DNA of 64,000 nucleotides. Origin: Balanoglossus misakiensis. Lineage: Eukaryota > Hemichordata. The notes beneath the pieces are model-generated. The model made no database searches and was not told the DNA's origin. It worked only from the letters and a program-made list of their open reading frames with translations. The translations under genes and the position numbers were made by a program. Every line of letters begins with the position of its first letter. The first letter of the stretch is position 1. This document shows positions 33,835 through 46,933 of the stretch, in pieces. The stretch spans positions 248,001 to 312,000 of the forward strand of contig CM082592.2 of the NCBI GenBank assembly GCA_040954595.2, read 5' to 3'.

Positions 33835-35730
33835 TCAACTCAGATTTCCTACAGCATAAGTCGGCTAAAACCCTGACACTCTAGAGCAGAAACAGTTGCA
33901 CACTGGTAACGTTGAACAAGTCGATTTTTCTACGGCCTGGCTCGGCTAAATCTCCGTCACAATATGACAGACACTAGCGTAGGTTAGCAACGGTGATCAA
34001 GTCAGATTTTCTACGGCATGGCTTGGCTAAAGCCCTGGCACTCTAGAGCAGAAACACGCGTACAGAGAACACGTTGATCTACTCACATTTCCTTCGGCCT
34101 GGCACGGCTGATGCCCCGGCACTATATATAGGACACAGACTGGCGTAAGTTAACAACGGTAATCACGTCGGGTTTCCTACGGCCTGGCTCAGCTGAAGCC
34201 CCGGCACTCTAGAGCAGAAACAGGCTTACATTGACCACGTTGATCAAGTCAGATTTCCTACGGCGTGACTCGGCTGGTGCACCGGCTCTATATGACACAG
34301 ACTGGCGTAAGTTATCAACGGTGATTACGTCGGATTTCCTACGGTCTGGTTTAGCTGAAGCCCCGGCACTTTAGAGCGGAAACACGCGTACATTGACCAC
34401 GATGATCAAGTCAGTTCTCCTACGGCCTGGCTCGACTAAAACCCCGGTACACCATGACAGACACTAGCGTTCGTTAGCAACGGTGATCAAGTCGGATTTC
34501 CTTCGGCCTGGCTCTGCAAAAGACCCGACACTCTAGTACAAAGACGTTGGCTAAGTCGGGCAAACCGAAGAGGGAAAGTCACAGCGGGTCAACACTCGAC
34601 ATTTGTTCGGGTAGGACTGCATTATTGCCTGTCAATTTATAGAGAAAGCCCGAATTTAACCAGGGCGCTTCAAACACCGACGTTAGTTGGGAGCACGGCC
34701 TGCAGTACTGCCGGGTAAGCTGACATCGGCGTACCGCATATAATGTAGGGGGGGGGGGGAACAGAACGGTTCAATGCTACATTTATTAGATATCAGCTAA
34801 TTTTGGACAATCATCTAAAATCTAAATCATTTTTTCATATTTGGATATCTGATGATGTATGAAATTTCCATTATATGTAAAAATGGTGCTTATTATAATA
34901 CATGCACTCTGAATGAACTGATTTAATACAAGATTGCGTTTTATTCGTTTTTGCACCAAAAAGGTCATTTTTAGGCAAAACATTCTTTATTTTTTTAATT
35001 CGGTGACCTGATCATATATAAACAATTGCTTGTATGTTAAAAGTTTTTATGACTTTTAAAAGCATTGACACTGGCGGCATTCATCACGAAAATAACAATT
35101 TTAGCCACAATTTGGTCAAAATGGTAAATTTTTGAAAATTACAAAAAATACCTGTTTTCTAAATTTTCGGAAATCTGATGGAGTATAGAATGCTCTTCGT
35201 ATGTATATATCGATACAAATTCCACAAATGACCGTCTAATTTGGCTCACTGCAGACAAAATTGCGTTTTACCAAATTTTCCTTGAAAATGTCATTTTTAG
35301 AAGAAAAAAAATAAAAAAAAAACCTTTGTTCTTCGAATTAGGTGCCCTGATCATATATGACATGTTGATTGTTAGTTAAGACTTTCGACCACTCCAAAAA
35401 TGCAGAGATATTGACAGAATTCAAGAAAAAATAGCCATTTTGGCCATATTTTGTCAAAAATTGTAATTTTTTAAAAAATCATAAAAAAATAACTCTTTTC
35501 TTCATTTTCGGAAATATTATGGAGCATAAAGTGTCGTTCTCTTGTAAAAAGTGCTGCAAATTCCAGAAAAGGCGGTATAATTTGAATCATCCAAGACAAA
35601 ATTACCATTTTCGACTTTTTTTCGAAAAATTGTCTTTTTTTACAAAATAAATAAGAATAAATTCTTTTCTTAGTTTCAAACGGGTAGAGATACTTTACAC
35701 ACGGGTTTTCTAACATTGAATTCGCGTTCA
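33835..35730 (+). repeat. Satellite unit 6
   Basis: Length 1,896 bp, the shortest full unit. G-run 34,748-34,759. It is the first unit with the core variants GTCTGGTTT and CATTCATCACG, which persist through unit 13. Confidence 0.92.
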
Positions 35731-38700
35731 TCAACTCAGATTTCCTACAGCATAAGTCGGCTAAAACCCTGACACTCTAGAGCAGAAACAGTTGCACACT
35801 GGTAACGTTGAACAAGTCGATTTTTCTAAGGCCTGGCTCGGCTAAATCTCCGTCACAATATGACAGACACTAGCGTAGGTTAGCAACGGTGATCAAGTCA
35901 GATTTTCTACGGCATGGCTTGCATAAAGCCCCGGCACTCTAGAGCAGAAACACGCGTACAGAGACCACGTTGATCAAGTCTGATCTCCTACGGCTTGGCT
36001 CGACTAAAACCCCGGCACACTATGACAGACACTAGCGTTAGTAAGCAACGTTGATCAAGTCAGATTTCCTACGGCATGGCTTGGCTAAAGCCCTGGCACT
36101 ATAGAGCAGAAACACGCGTACAGAGAACACGTTGATCTACTCACATTTCCTTCGGCCTGGCACGGCTGATGCCCCGGCACTATATATAGGACACAGACTG
36201 GCGTAAGTTAACAACGGTAATCACGTCGGGTTTCCTTCGGCCTGGCTCAGCTGAAGCCCCGGCACTCTAGAGCAGAAACAGGCTTACATTGACCACGTTG
36301 ATCAAGTCAGATTTCCTACGGCGTGACTCGGCTGGTGCACCGGCTCTATATGACACAGACTGGCGTAAGTTATCAACGGTGATTACGTCGGATTTCCTAC
36401 GGTCTGGTTTAGCTGAAGCCCCGGCACTTTAGAGCGGAAACACGCGTACATTGACCACGATGATCAAGTCAGATCTCCTACGGCTTGGCTCGACTAAAAC
36501 CCCGGCACACTATGACAGACACTAGCGTTCGTTAGCAACGTTGATCAAGTCAGATTTCCTACGGCATGGCTTGGCTAAAGCCCTGGCACTCTAGAGCAGA
36601 AACACGCGTACAGAGAACACGTTGATCTACTCACATTTCCTTCGGCCTGGCACGGCTGATGCCCCGGCACTATATATAGGACACAGACTGGCGTAAGTTA
36701 ACAACGGTAATCACGTCGGGTTTCCTACGGCCTGGCTCAGCTGAAGCCCCGGCACTCTAGAGCAGAAACAGGCTTACATTGACCACGTTGATCAAGTCAG
36801 ATTTCCTACGGCGTGACTCGGCTGGTGCACCGGCTCTATATGACACAGACTGGCGTAAGTTATCAACGGTGATTACGTCGGATTTCCTACGGTCTGGTTT
36901 AGCTGAAGCCCCGGCACTTTAGAGCGGAAACACGCGTACATTGACCACGATGATCAAGTCAGATCTCCTACGGCTTGGCTCGACTAAAACCCCGGCACAC
37001 TATGACAGACACTAGCGTTCGTTAGCAACGTTGATCAAGTCAGATTTCCTATGGCATGGCTTGGCTAAAGCCCTGGCACTCTAGAGCAGAAACACGCGTA
37101 CAGAGAACACGTTGATCTACTCACATTTCCTTCGGCCTGGCACGGCTGATGCCCCGGCACTATATATAGGACACAGACTGGCGTAAGTTAACAACGGTAA
37201 TCACGTCAGGTTTCCTACGGCCTGGCTCAGCTGAAGCCCCGGCACTCTAGAGCAGAAACAGGCTTACATTGACCACGTTGATCAAGTCAGATTTCCTACG
37301 GCGTGACTCGGCTGGTGCACCGGCTCAATATGACACAGACTGGCGTAAGTTATCAACGGTGATTACGTCGGATTTCCTACGGTCTGGTTTAGCTGAAGCC
37401 CCGGCACTTTAGAGCGGAAACACGCGTACATTGACCACGATGATCAAGTCAGATCTCCTACGGCTTGGCTCGACTAAAACCCCGGCACACTATGACAGAC
37501 ACTAGCGTTCGTTAGCAACGTTGATCAAGTCAGATTTCCTACGGCATGGCTTGGCTAAAGCCCTGGCACTCTAGAGCAGAAACACGCGTACAGAGAACAC
37601 GTTGATCTACTCACATTTCCTTCGGCCTGGCACGGCTGATGCCCCGGCACTATATATAGGACACAGACTGGCGTAAGTTAACAACGGTAATCACGTCGGG
37701 TTTCCTACGGCCTGGCTCAGCTGAAGCCCCGGCACTCTAGAGCAGAAACAGGCTTACATTGACCACGTTGATCAAGTCAGATTTCCTACGGCGTGGCTCG
37801 GCTGGTGCACCGGCTCTATATGACACAGACTGGCGTAAGTTATCAACGGTGATTACGTCGGATTTCCTACGGTCTGGTTTAGCTGAAGCCCCGGCACTTT
37901 AGAGCGGAAACACGCGTACATTGACCACGATGATCAAGTCAGATCTCCTACGGCTTGGCTCGACTAAAACCCCGGCACACTATGACAGACACTAGCGTTC
38001 GTTAGCAACGTTGATCAAGTCAGATTTCCTACGGCATGGCTTGGCTAAAGCCCTGGCACTCTAGAGCAGAAACACGCGTACAGAGAACACGTTGATCTAC
38101 TCACATTTCCTTCGGCCTGGCACGGCTGATGCCCCGGCACTATATATAGGACACAGACTGGCGTAAGTTAACAACGGTAATCACGTCAGGTTTCCTACGG
38201 CCTGGCTCAGCTGAAGCCCCGGCACTCTAGAGCAGAAACAGGCTTACATTGACCACGTTGATCAAGTCAGATTTCCTACGGCGTGACTCGGCTGGTGCAC
38301 CGGCTCTATATGACACAGACTGGCGTAAGTTATCAACGGTGATTACGTCGGATTTCCTACGGTCTGGTTTAGCTGAAGCCCCGGCATTTTAGAGCGGAAA
38401 CACGCGTACATTGACCACGATGATCAAGTCAGATCTCCTACGGCTTGGCTCGACTAAAACCCCGGCACACTATGACAGACACTAGCGTTCGTTAGCAACG
38501 TTGATCAAGTCAGATTTCCTACGGCATGGCTTGGCTAAAGCCCTGGCACTCTAGAGCAGAAACACGCGTACAGAGAACACGTTGATCTACTCACATTTCC
38601 TTCGGCCTGGCACGGCTGATGCCCCGGCACTATATATAGGACACAGACTGGCGTAAGTTAACAACGGTAATCACGTCAGGTTTCCTACGGCCTGGCTCAG

Positions 38701-40236
38701 CTGAAGCCCCGGCACTCTAGAGCAGAAACAGGCTTACATTGACCACGTTGATCAAGTCAGATTTCCTACGGCGTGACTCGGCTGGTGCACCGGCTCTATA
38801 TGACACAGACTGGCGTAAGTTATCAACGGTGATTACGTCGGATTTCCTACGGTCTGGTTTAGCTGAAGCCCCGGCACTTTAGAGCGGAAACACGCGTACA
38901 TTGACCACGATGATCAAGTCAGTTCTCCTACGGCCTGGCTCGACTAAAACCCCGGTACACCATGACAGACACTAGCGTTCGTTAGCAACGGTGATCAAGT
39001 CGGATTTCCTTCGGCCTGGCTCTGCAAAAGACCCGACACTCTAGTACAAAGACGTTGGCTAAGTCGGGCAAACCGAAGAGGGAAAGTCACAGCGGGTCAA
39101 TACTCGACATTTGTTCGGGTAGGACTGCATTATTGCCTGTCAATTTATAGAGAAAGCCCGAATTTAACCAGGGCGCTTCAAACACCGACGTTAGTTGGGA
39201 GCACGGCCTGCAGTACTGCCGGGTAAGCTGACATCGGCGTACCGCATATAATGTAGGGGGGGGGGGGAACAGAACGGTTCAATACTACATTTATTAGATA
39301 TCAGCTAATTTTGGACAATCATCTAAAATCTAAATCATTTTTTCATATTTGGATATCTGATGATGTATGAAATTTCCATTATATGTAAAAATGGTGCTTA
39401 TTATAAAACAAGCACTCTGAATGAACTGATTTAATACAAGATTGCGTTTTATTCGTTTTTGCACCAAAAAGGTCATTTTTAGGCAAAACATTCTTTATTT
39501 TTTTAATTCGGTGACCTGATCATATATAAACAATTGCTTGTATGTTAAAAGTTTTTATGACTTTTAAAAGCAGTGACACTGGCGGCATTCATCACGAAAA
39601 TAACAATTTTAGCCACAATTTGGTCAAAATGGTAAATTTTTGATAATTACAAAAAATACCTGTTTTCTACATTTTCGGAAATCTGATGGAGTATAGAATG
39701 CTCTTCGTATGTATATAACGATACAAATTCCACAAATGACCGTCTAATTTGGCTCACTGCAGACAAAATTGCGTTTTACCAAATTTTCCTTGAAAATGTC
39801 ATTTTTAGAAGAAAAAAAATAAAAAAAAACCTTTGTTCTTCGAATTAGGTGCCCTGATCATATATGACATGTTGATTGTAAGTTAAGACTTTCGACCACT
39901 CCAAAAATGCAGAGATATTGACAGAATTCAAGAAAAAATAGCCATTTTGGCCATATTTTGTCAAAAATTGTAATTTTTTAAAAAATCATAAAAAAATAAC
40001 TCTTTTCTTCATTTTCGGAAATATTATGGAGCATAAAGTGTCGTTCTCTTGTAAAAAGTGCTGCAAATTCCAGAAAAGGCGGTATAATTTGAATCATCCA
40101 AGACAAAATGACCATTTTCGACTTTTTTTCGAAAAATTGTCTTTTTTACAAAATAAATAAGAATAAATTCTTTTCTTAGTTTCAAACGGGTAGAGATACT
40201 TTCCACACGGGTTTTCTAACATTGAATTCCCGTTCA
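35731..40236 (+). repeat. Satellite unit 7, expanded higher-order repeat
   Basis: Length 4,506 bp. The GC-richer half holds a run of 490-bp repeats whose landmark CAGATTTCCT recurs at 36,061, 36,551, 37,041, 37,531, 38,021 and 38,511, an exact 490-bp step each time. G-run 39,256-39,267. Confidence 0.93.
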
Positions 40237-41353
40237 TCAACTCAGATTTCTTACAGCATAAGTCGGCTAAAACCCTGACACTCTAGAGCAGAAACAGTTG
40301 CACACTGGTAACGTTGAACAAGACGATTTTTCTACGGCCTGGCTCGGCTAAATCTCCGTCACAATATAACAGACACTAGCGTAGGTTAGCAACGGTGATC
40401 AAGTCAGATTTTCTTCGGCATGGCTTGGATAAAGCCCCGGCACTCTAGAGCAGAAACACGCGTACAGAGACCACGTTGATGTATGAAATTTCCATTATAT
40501 GTAAAAATGGTGCTTATTATAAAACATGCACTCTGAATGAACTGATTTAATACAAGATTGCGTTTTATTCGTTTTTGCACCAAAAAGGTCATTTTTAGGC
40601 AAAACATTCTTTATTTTTTTAATTCGGTGACCTAATCATATATAAACAATTGCTTGTATGTTAAAAGTTTTTATGACTTTTAAAAGCAGTGACACTGGCG
40701 GCATTCATCACGAAAATAACAATTTTAGCCACAATTTGGTCAAAATGGTAAATTTTTGAAAATTACAAAAAATACCTTTTTTCTAAATTTTCGGAAATCT
40801 GATGGAGTATAGAATGCTCTTCGTATGTATATATCGATACAAATTCCACAAATGACCGTCTAATTTGGCTCACTGCAGACAAAATTGCGTTTTACCAAAT
40901 TTTCCTTGAAAATGTCATTTTTAGAAGAAAAAAAAAAAAAAAAAAACCTTTGTTCTTCGAATTAGGTGCCCTGATCATATATGACATGTTGATTGTAAGT
41001 TAAGACTTTCGACCACTCCAAAAATGCAGAGATATTGACAGAATTCAAGAAAAAATAGCCATTTTGGCGATATTTTGTCAAAAATTGTAATTTTTTAAAA
41101 AATCATAAAAAAATAACTCTTTTCTTCATTTTCGGAAATATTATGGAGCATAAAGTGTCGTTCTCTTGTAAAAAGTGCTGCAAATTCCAGAAAAGGCGGT
41201 ATAATTTGAATCATCCAAGACAAAATTACCATTTTCGACTTTTTTTCGAAAAATTGTCTTTTTTACAAAATAAATAAGAATAAATTCTTTTCTTAGTTTC
41301 AAACGGGTAGAGATACTTTCCACACGGGTTTTCTAACATTGAATTCCCGTTCA
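40237..41353 (+). repeat. Satellite unit 8, truncated
   Basis: Length 1,117 bp. Three monomers join directly to the AT-rich half at about 40,478-40,480 (CCACGTTGAT|GTATGAAATT). Most monomers, the unique block, the G-run and the start of the AT half are lost. Both parents carry TGAT at the junction. Confidence 0.92.
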
Positions 41354-44300
41354 TCAACTCAGATTTCTTACAGCATAAGTCGGCTAAAACCCTGACACTC
41401 TAGAGCAGAAACAGTTGCACACTGGTAACGTTGAACAAGTCGATTTTTCTACGGCCTGGCTCGGCTAAATCTCCGTCACAATATGACAGACACTAGCGTA
41501 GGTTAGCAACGGTGATCAAGTCAGATTTTCTACGGCATGGCTTGCATAAAGCCCCGGCACTCTAGAGCAGAAACACGCGTACAGAGACCACGTTGATCAA
41601 GTCTGATCTCCTACGGCTTGGCTCGACTAAAACCCCGGCACACTATGACAGACACTAGCGTTCGTTAGCAACGTTGATCAAGTCATATTTCCTACGGCAT
41701 GGCTTGGCTAAAGCCCTGGCACTCTAGAGCAGAAACACGCGTACAGAGAACACGTTGATCTACTCACATTTCCTTCGGCCTGGCACGGCTGATGCCCCGG
41801 CACTATATATAGGACACAGACTGGCGTAAGTTAACAACGGTAATAACATCGGGTTTCCTACGGCCTGGCTCAGCTGAAGCCCCGGCACTCTAGAGCAGAA
41901 ACAGGCTTACATTGACCACGTTGATCAAGTCAGATTTCCTACGGCGTGACTCGGCTGGTGCACCGGCTCTATATGACACAGACTGGCGTAAGTTATCAAC
42001 GGTGATTACGTCGGATTTCCTACGGTCTGGTTTAGCTGAAGCCCCGGCACTTTAGAGCGGAAACACGCGTACATTGACCACGATGATCAAGTCAGATCTC
42101 CTACGGCTTGGCTCGACTAAAACTCCGGCACACTATGACAGACACTAGCGTTCGTTAGCAACGTTGATCAAGTCAGATTTCCTACGGCATGGCTTGGCTA
42201 AAGCCCTGGCACTCTAGAGCAGAAACACGCGTACAGAGAACACGTTGATCTACTCACATTTCCTTCGGCCTGGCACGGCTGATGCCCCGGCACTATATAT
42301 AGGACACAGACTGGCGTAAGTTAACAACGGTAATCACGTCGGGTTTCCTACGGCCTGGCTCAGCTGAAGCCCCGGCACTCTAGAGCAGAAACAGGCTTAC
42401 ATTGACCACGTTGATCAAGTCAGATTTCCTACGGCGTGACTCGGCTGGTGCACCGGCTCTATATGACACAGACTGGCGTAAGTTATCAACGGTGATTACG
42501 TCGGATTTCCTACGGTCTGGTTTAGCTGAAGCCCCGGCACTTTAGAGCGGAAACACGCGTACATTGACCACGATGATCAAGTCAGATCTCCTACGGCTTG
42601 GCTCGACTAAAACCCCGGCACACTATGACAGACACTAGCGTTCGTTAGCAACGTTGATCAAGTCATATTTCCTACGGCATGGCTTGGCTAAAGCCCTGGC
42701 ACTCTAGAGCAGAAACACGCGTACAGAGAACACGTTGATCTACTCACATTTCCTTCGGCCTGGCACGGCTGATGCCCCGGCACTATATATAGAACACAGA
42801 CTGGCGTAAGTTAACAACGGTAATCACGTCAGGTTTCCTACGGCCTGGCTCAGCTGAAGCCCCGGCACTCTAGAGCAGAAACAGGCTTACATTGACCACG
42901 TTGATCAAGTCAGATTTCCTACGCCGTGACTCGGCTGGTGCACCGGCTCTATATGACACAGACTGGCGTAAGTTATCAACGGTGATTACGTCGGATTTCC
43001 TACGGTCTGGTTTAGCTGAAGCCCCGGCACTTTAGAGCGGAAACACGCGTACATTGACCACGATGATCAAGTCAGTTCTCCTACGGCCTGGCTCGACTAA
43101 AACCCCGGTAAACCATGACAGACACTAGCGTTCGTTAGCAACGGTGATCAAGTCGGATTTCCTTCGGCCTGGCTCTGCAAAAGACCCGACACTCTAGTAC
43201 AAAGACGTTGGCTAAGTCGGGCAAACCGAAGAGGGAAAGTCACAGCGGGTCAACACTCGACATTTGTTCGGGTAGGACTGCATTATTGCCTGTCAATTTA
43301 TAGAGAAAGCCCGAATTTAACCAGGGCGCTTCAAACACCGACGTTAGTTGGGAGCACGGCCTGCAGTACTGCCGGGTAAGCTGACATCGGCGTACCGCAT
43401 ATAATGTAGGGGGGGGGGGGAACAGAACGGTTCAATACTACATTCATTAGATATCAGCTAATTTTTGACAATCATCTAAAATCTAAATCATTTTTTCATA
43501 TTTGGATATCTGATGATGTATGAAATTTCCATTATATGTAAAAATGGTGCTTATTATAAAACATGCACTCTGAATGAACTGATTTAATACAAGATTTCGT
43601 TTTATTCGTTTTTGCACCAAAAAGGTCATTTTTAGGCAAAACATTCTTTATTTTTTTAATTCGGTGACCTGATCATATATAAACAATTGCTTGTATGTTA
43701 AAAGTTTTTATGACTTTTAAAAGCAGTGACACTGGCGGCATTCATCACGAAAATAACAATTTTAGCCACAATTTGGTCAAAATGGTAAATTTTTGAAAAT
43801 TACAAAAAATACCCGTTTTCTAAATTTTCGGAAATCTGATGGAGTATAGAATGCTCTTCGTATGTATATATCGATACAAATTCCACAAATGACCGTCTAA
43901 TTTGGCTCACTGCAGACAAAATTGCGTTTTACCAAATTTTCCTTGAAAATGTCATTTTTAGAAGAAAAAAAAAAAACAAACCTTTGTTCTTCGAATTAGG
44001 TGCCCTGATCATATATGACATGTTGATTGTAAGTTAAGACTTTCGACCACTCCAAAAATGCAGAGATATTGACAGAATTCAAGAAAAAATAGCCATTTTG
44101 GCCATATTTTGTCAAAAATTGTAATTTTTTAAAAAATCATAAAAAAATAACTCTTTTCTTCATTTTCGGAAATATTATGGAGCATAAAGTGTCGTTCTCT
44201 TGTAAAAAGTGCTGCAAATTCCAGAAAAGGCGGTATAATTTGAATCATCCAAGACAAAATTACCATTTTCGACTTTTTTTCGAAAAATTATCTTTTTTAC

Positions 44301-44387
44301 AAAATAAATAAGAATAAATTCTTTTCTTAGTTTCAAACGGGTAGAGATACTTTCCACACGGGTTTTCTAACATTGAATTCCCGTTCA
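41354..44387 (+). repeat. Satellite unit 9
   Basis: Length 3,034 bp with 490-bp landmarks at 41,681, 42,171 and 42,661. G-run 43,409-43,420. Private variants (TAATAACATCGGG, AACTCCGGCA, TAGAACACAG, ACGCCGTGAC, GTAAACCATG) are shared only with unit 13. Confidence 0.92.
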
Positions 44388-46933
44388 TCAACTCAGATTT
44401 CTTACAGCATAAGTCGGCTAAAACCCTGACACTCTAGAGCAGAAACAGTTGCACACTGGTAACGTTGAACAAGTCGATTTTTCTACGGCCTGGCTCGGCT
44501 AAATCTCCGTCACAATATGACAGACACTAGCGTAGGTTAGCAACGGTGATCAAGTCAGATTTTCTACGGCATGGCTTGGATAAAGCCCCGGCACTTTAGA
44601 GCGGAAACACGCGTACATTGACCACGATGATCAAGTCAGATCTCCTACGGCTTGGCTCGACTAAAACCCCGGCACACTATGACAGACACTAGCGTTCGTT
44701 AGCAACGTTGATCAAGTCAGATTTCCTACGGCATGGCTTGGCTAAAGCCCTGGCACTCTAGAGCAGAAACACGCGTACAGAGAACACGTTGATCTACTCA
44801 CATTTCCTTCGGCCTGGCACGGCTGATGCCCCGGCACTATATATAGGACACAGACTGGCGTAAGTTAACAACGGTAATCACGTCAGGTTTCCTACGGCCT
44901 GGCTCAGCTGAAGCCCCGGCACTCTAGAGCAGAAACAGGCTTACATTGACCACGTTGATCAAGTCAGATTTCCTACGGCGTGACTCGGCTGGTGCACCGG
45001 CTCTATATGACACAGACTGGCGTAAGTTATCAACGGTGATTACGTCGGATTTCCTACGGTCTGGTTTAGCTGAAGCCCCGGCATTTTAGAGCGGAAACAC
45101 GCGTACATTGACCACGATGATCAAGTCAGATCTCCTACGGCTTGGCTCGACTAAAACCCCGGCACACTATGACAGACACTAGCGTTCGTTAGCAACGTTG
45201 ATCAAGTCAGATTTCCTACGGCATGGCTTGGCTAAAGCCCTGGCACTCTAGAGCAGAAACACGCGTACAGAGAACACGTTGATCTACTCACATTTCCTTC
45301 GGCCTGGCACGGCTGATGCCCCGGCACTATATATAGGACACAGACTGGCGTAAGTTAACAACGGTAATCACGTCAGGTTTCCTACGGCCTGGCTCAGCTG
45401 AAGCCCCGGCACTCTAGAGCAGAAACAGGCTTACATTGACCACGTTGATCAAGTCAGATTTCCTACGGCGTGACTCGGCTGGTGCACCGGCTCTATATGA
45501 CACAGACTGGCGTAAGTTATCAACGGTGATTACGTCGGATTTCCTACGGTCTGGTTTAGCTGAAGCCCCGGCACTTTAGAGCGGAAACACGCGTACATTG
45601 ACCACGATGATCAAGTCAGTTCTCCTACGGCCTGGCTCGACTAAAACCCCGGTACACCATGACAGACACTAGCGTTCGTTAGCAACGGTGATCAAGTCGG
45701 ATTTCCTTCGGCCTGGCTCTGCAAAAGACCCGACACTCTAGTACAAAGACGTTGGCTAAGTCGGGCAAACCGAAGAGGGAAAGTCACAGCGGGTCAATAC
45801 TCGACATTTGTTCGGGTAGGACTGCATTATTGCCTGTCAATTTATAGAGAAAGCCCGAATTTAACCAGGGCGCTTCAAACACCGACGTTAGTTGGGAGCA
45901 CGGCCTGCAGTACTGCCGGGTAAGCTGACATCGGCGTACCGCATATAATGTAGGGGGGGGGGGGAACAGAACGGTTCAATACTACATTTATTAGATATCA
46001 GCTAATTTTGGACAATCATCTAAAATCTAAATCATTTTTTCATATTTGGATATCTGATGATGTATGAAATTTCCATTATATGTAAAAATGGTGCTTATTA
46101 TAAAACAAGCACTCTGAATGAACTGATTTAATACAAGATTGCGTTTTATTCGTTTTTGCACCAAAAAGGTCATTTTTAGGCAAAACATTCTTTATTTTTT
46201 TAATTCGGTGACCTGATCATATATAAACAATTGCTTGTATGTTAAAAGTTTTTATGACTTTTAAAAGCAGTGACACTGGCGGCATTCATCACGAAAATAA
46301 CAATTTTAGCCACAATTTGGTCAAAATGGTAATTTTTTGAAAATTACAAAAAATACCTGTTTTCTACATTTTCGGAAATCTGATGGAGTATAGAATGCTC
46401 TTCGTATGTATATAACGATACAAATTCCACAAATGACCGTCTAATTTGGCTCACTGCAGACTAAATTGCGTTTTACCAAATTTTCCTTGAAAATGTCATT
46501 TTTAGAAGAAAAAAAATAAAAAAAAACCTTTGTTCTTCGAATTAGGTGCCCTGATCATATATGACATGTTGATTGTAAGTTAAGACTTTCGACCACTCCA
46601 AAAATGCAGAGATATTGACAGAATTCAAGAAAAAATAGCCATTTTGGCCATATTTTGTCAAAAATTGTAATTTTTTAAAAAATCATAAAAAAATAACTCT
46701 TTTCTTCATTTTCGGAAATATTATGGAGCATAAAGTGTCGTTCTCTTGTAAAAAGTGCTGCAAATTCCAGAAAAGGCGGTATAATTTGAATCATCCAAGA
46801 CAAAATGACCATTTTCGACTTTTTTTCGAAAAATTGTCTTTTTTACAAAATAAATAAGAATAAATTCTTTTCTTAGTTTCAAACGGGTAGAGATACTTTC
46901 CACACGGGTTTTCTAACATTGAATTCCCGTTCA
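44388..46933 (+). repeat. Satellite unit 10, with duplication breakpoint
   Basis: Length 2,546 bp, G-run 45,953-45,964. At about 44,578-44,600 it contains a chimeric monomer (GGATAAAGCCCCGG joined to CACTTTAGAGCGG), where the second copy of the 6.7-kb block begins. Confidence 0.92.
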
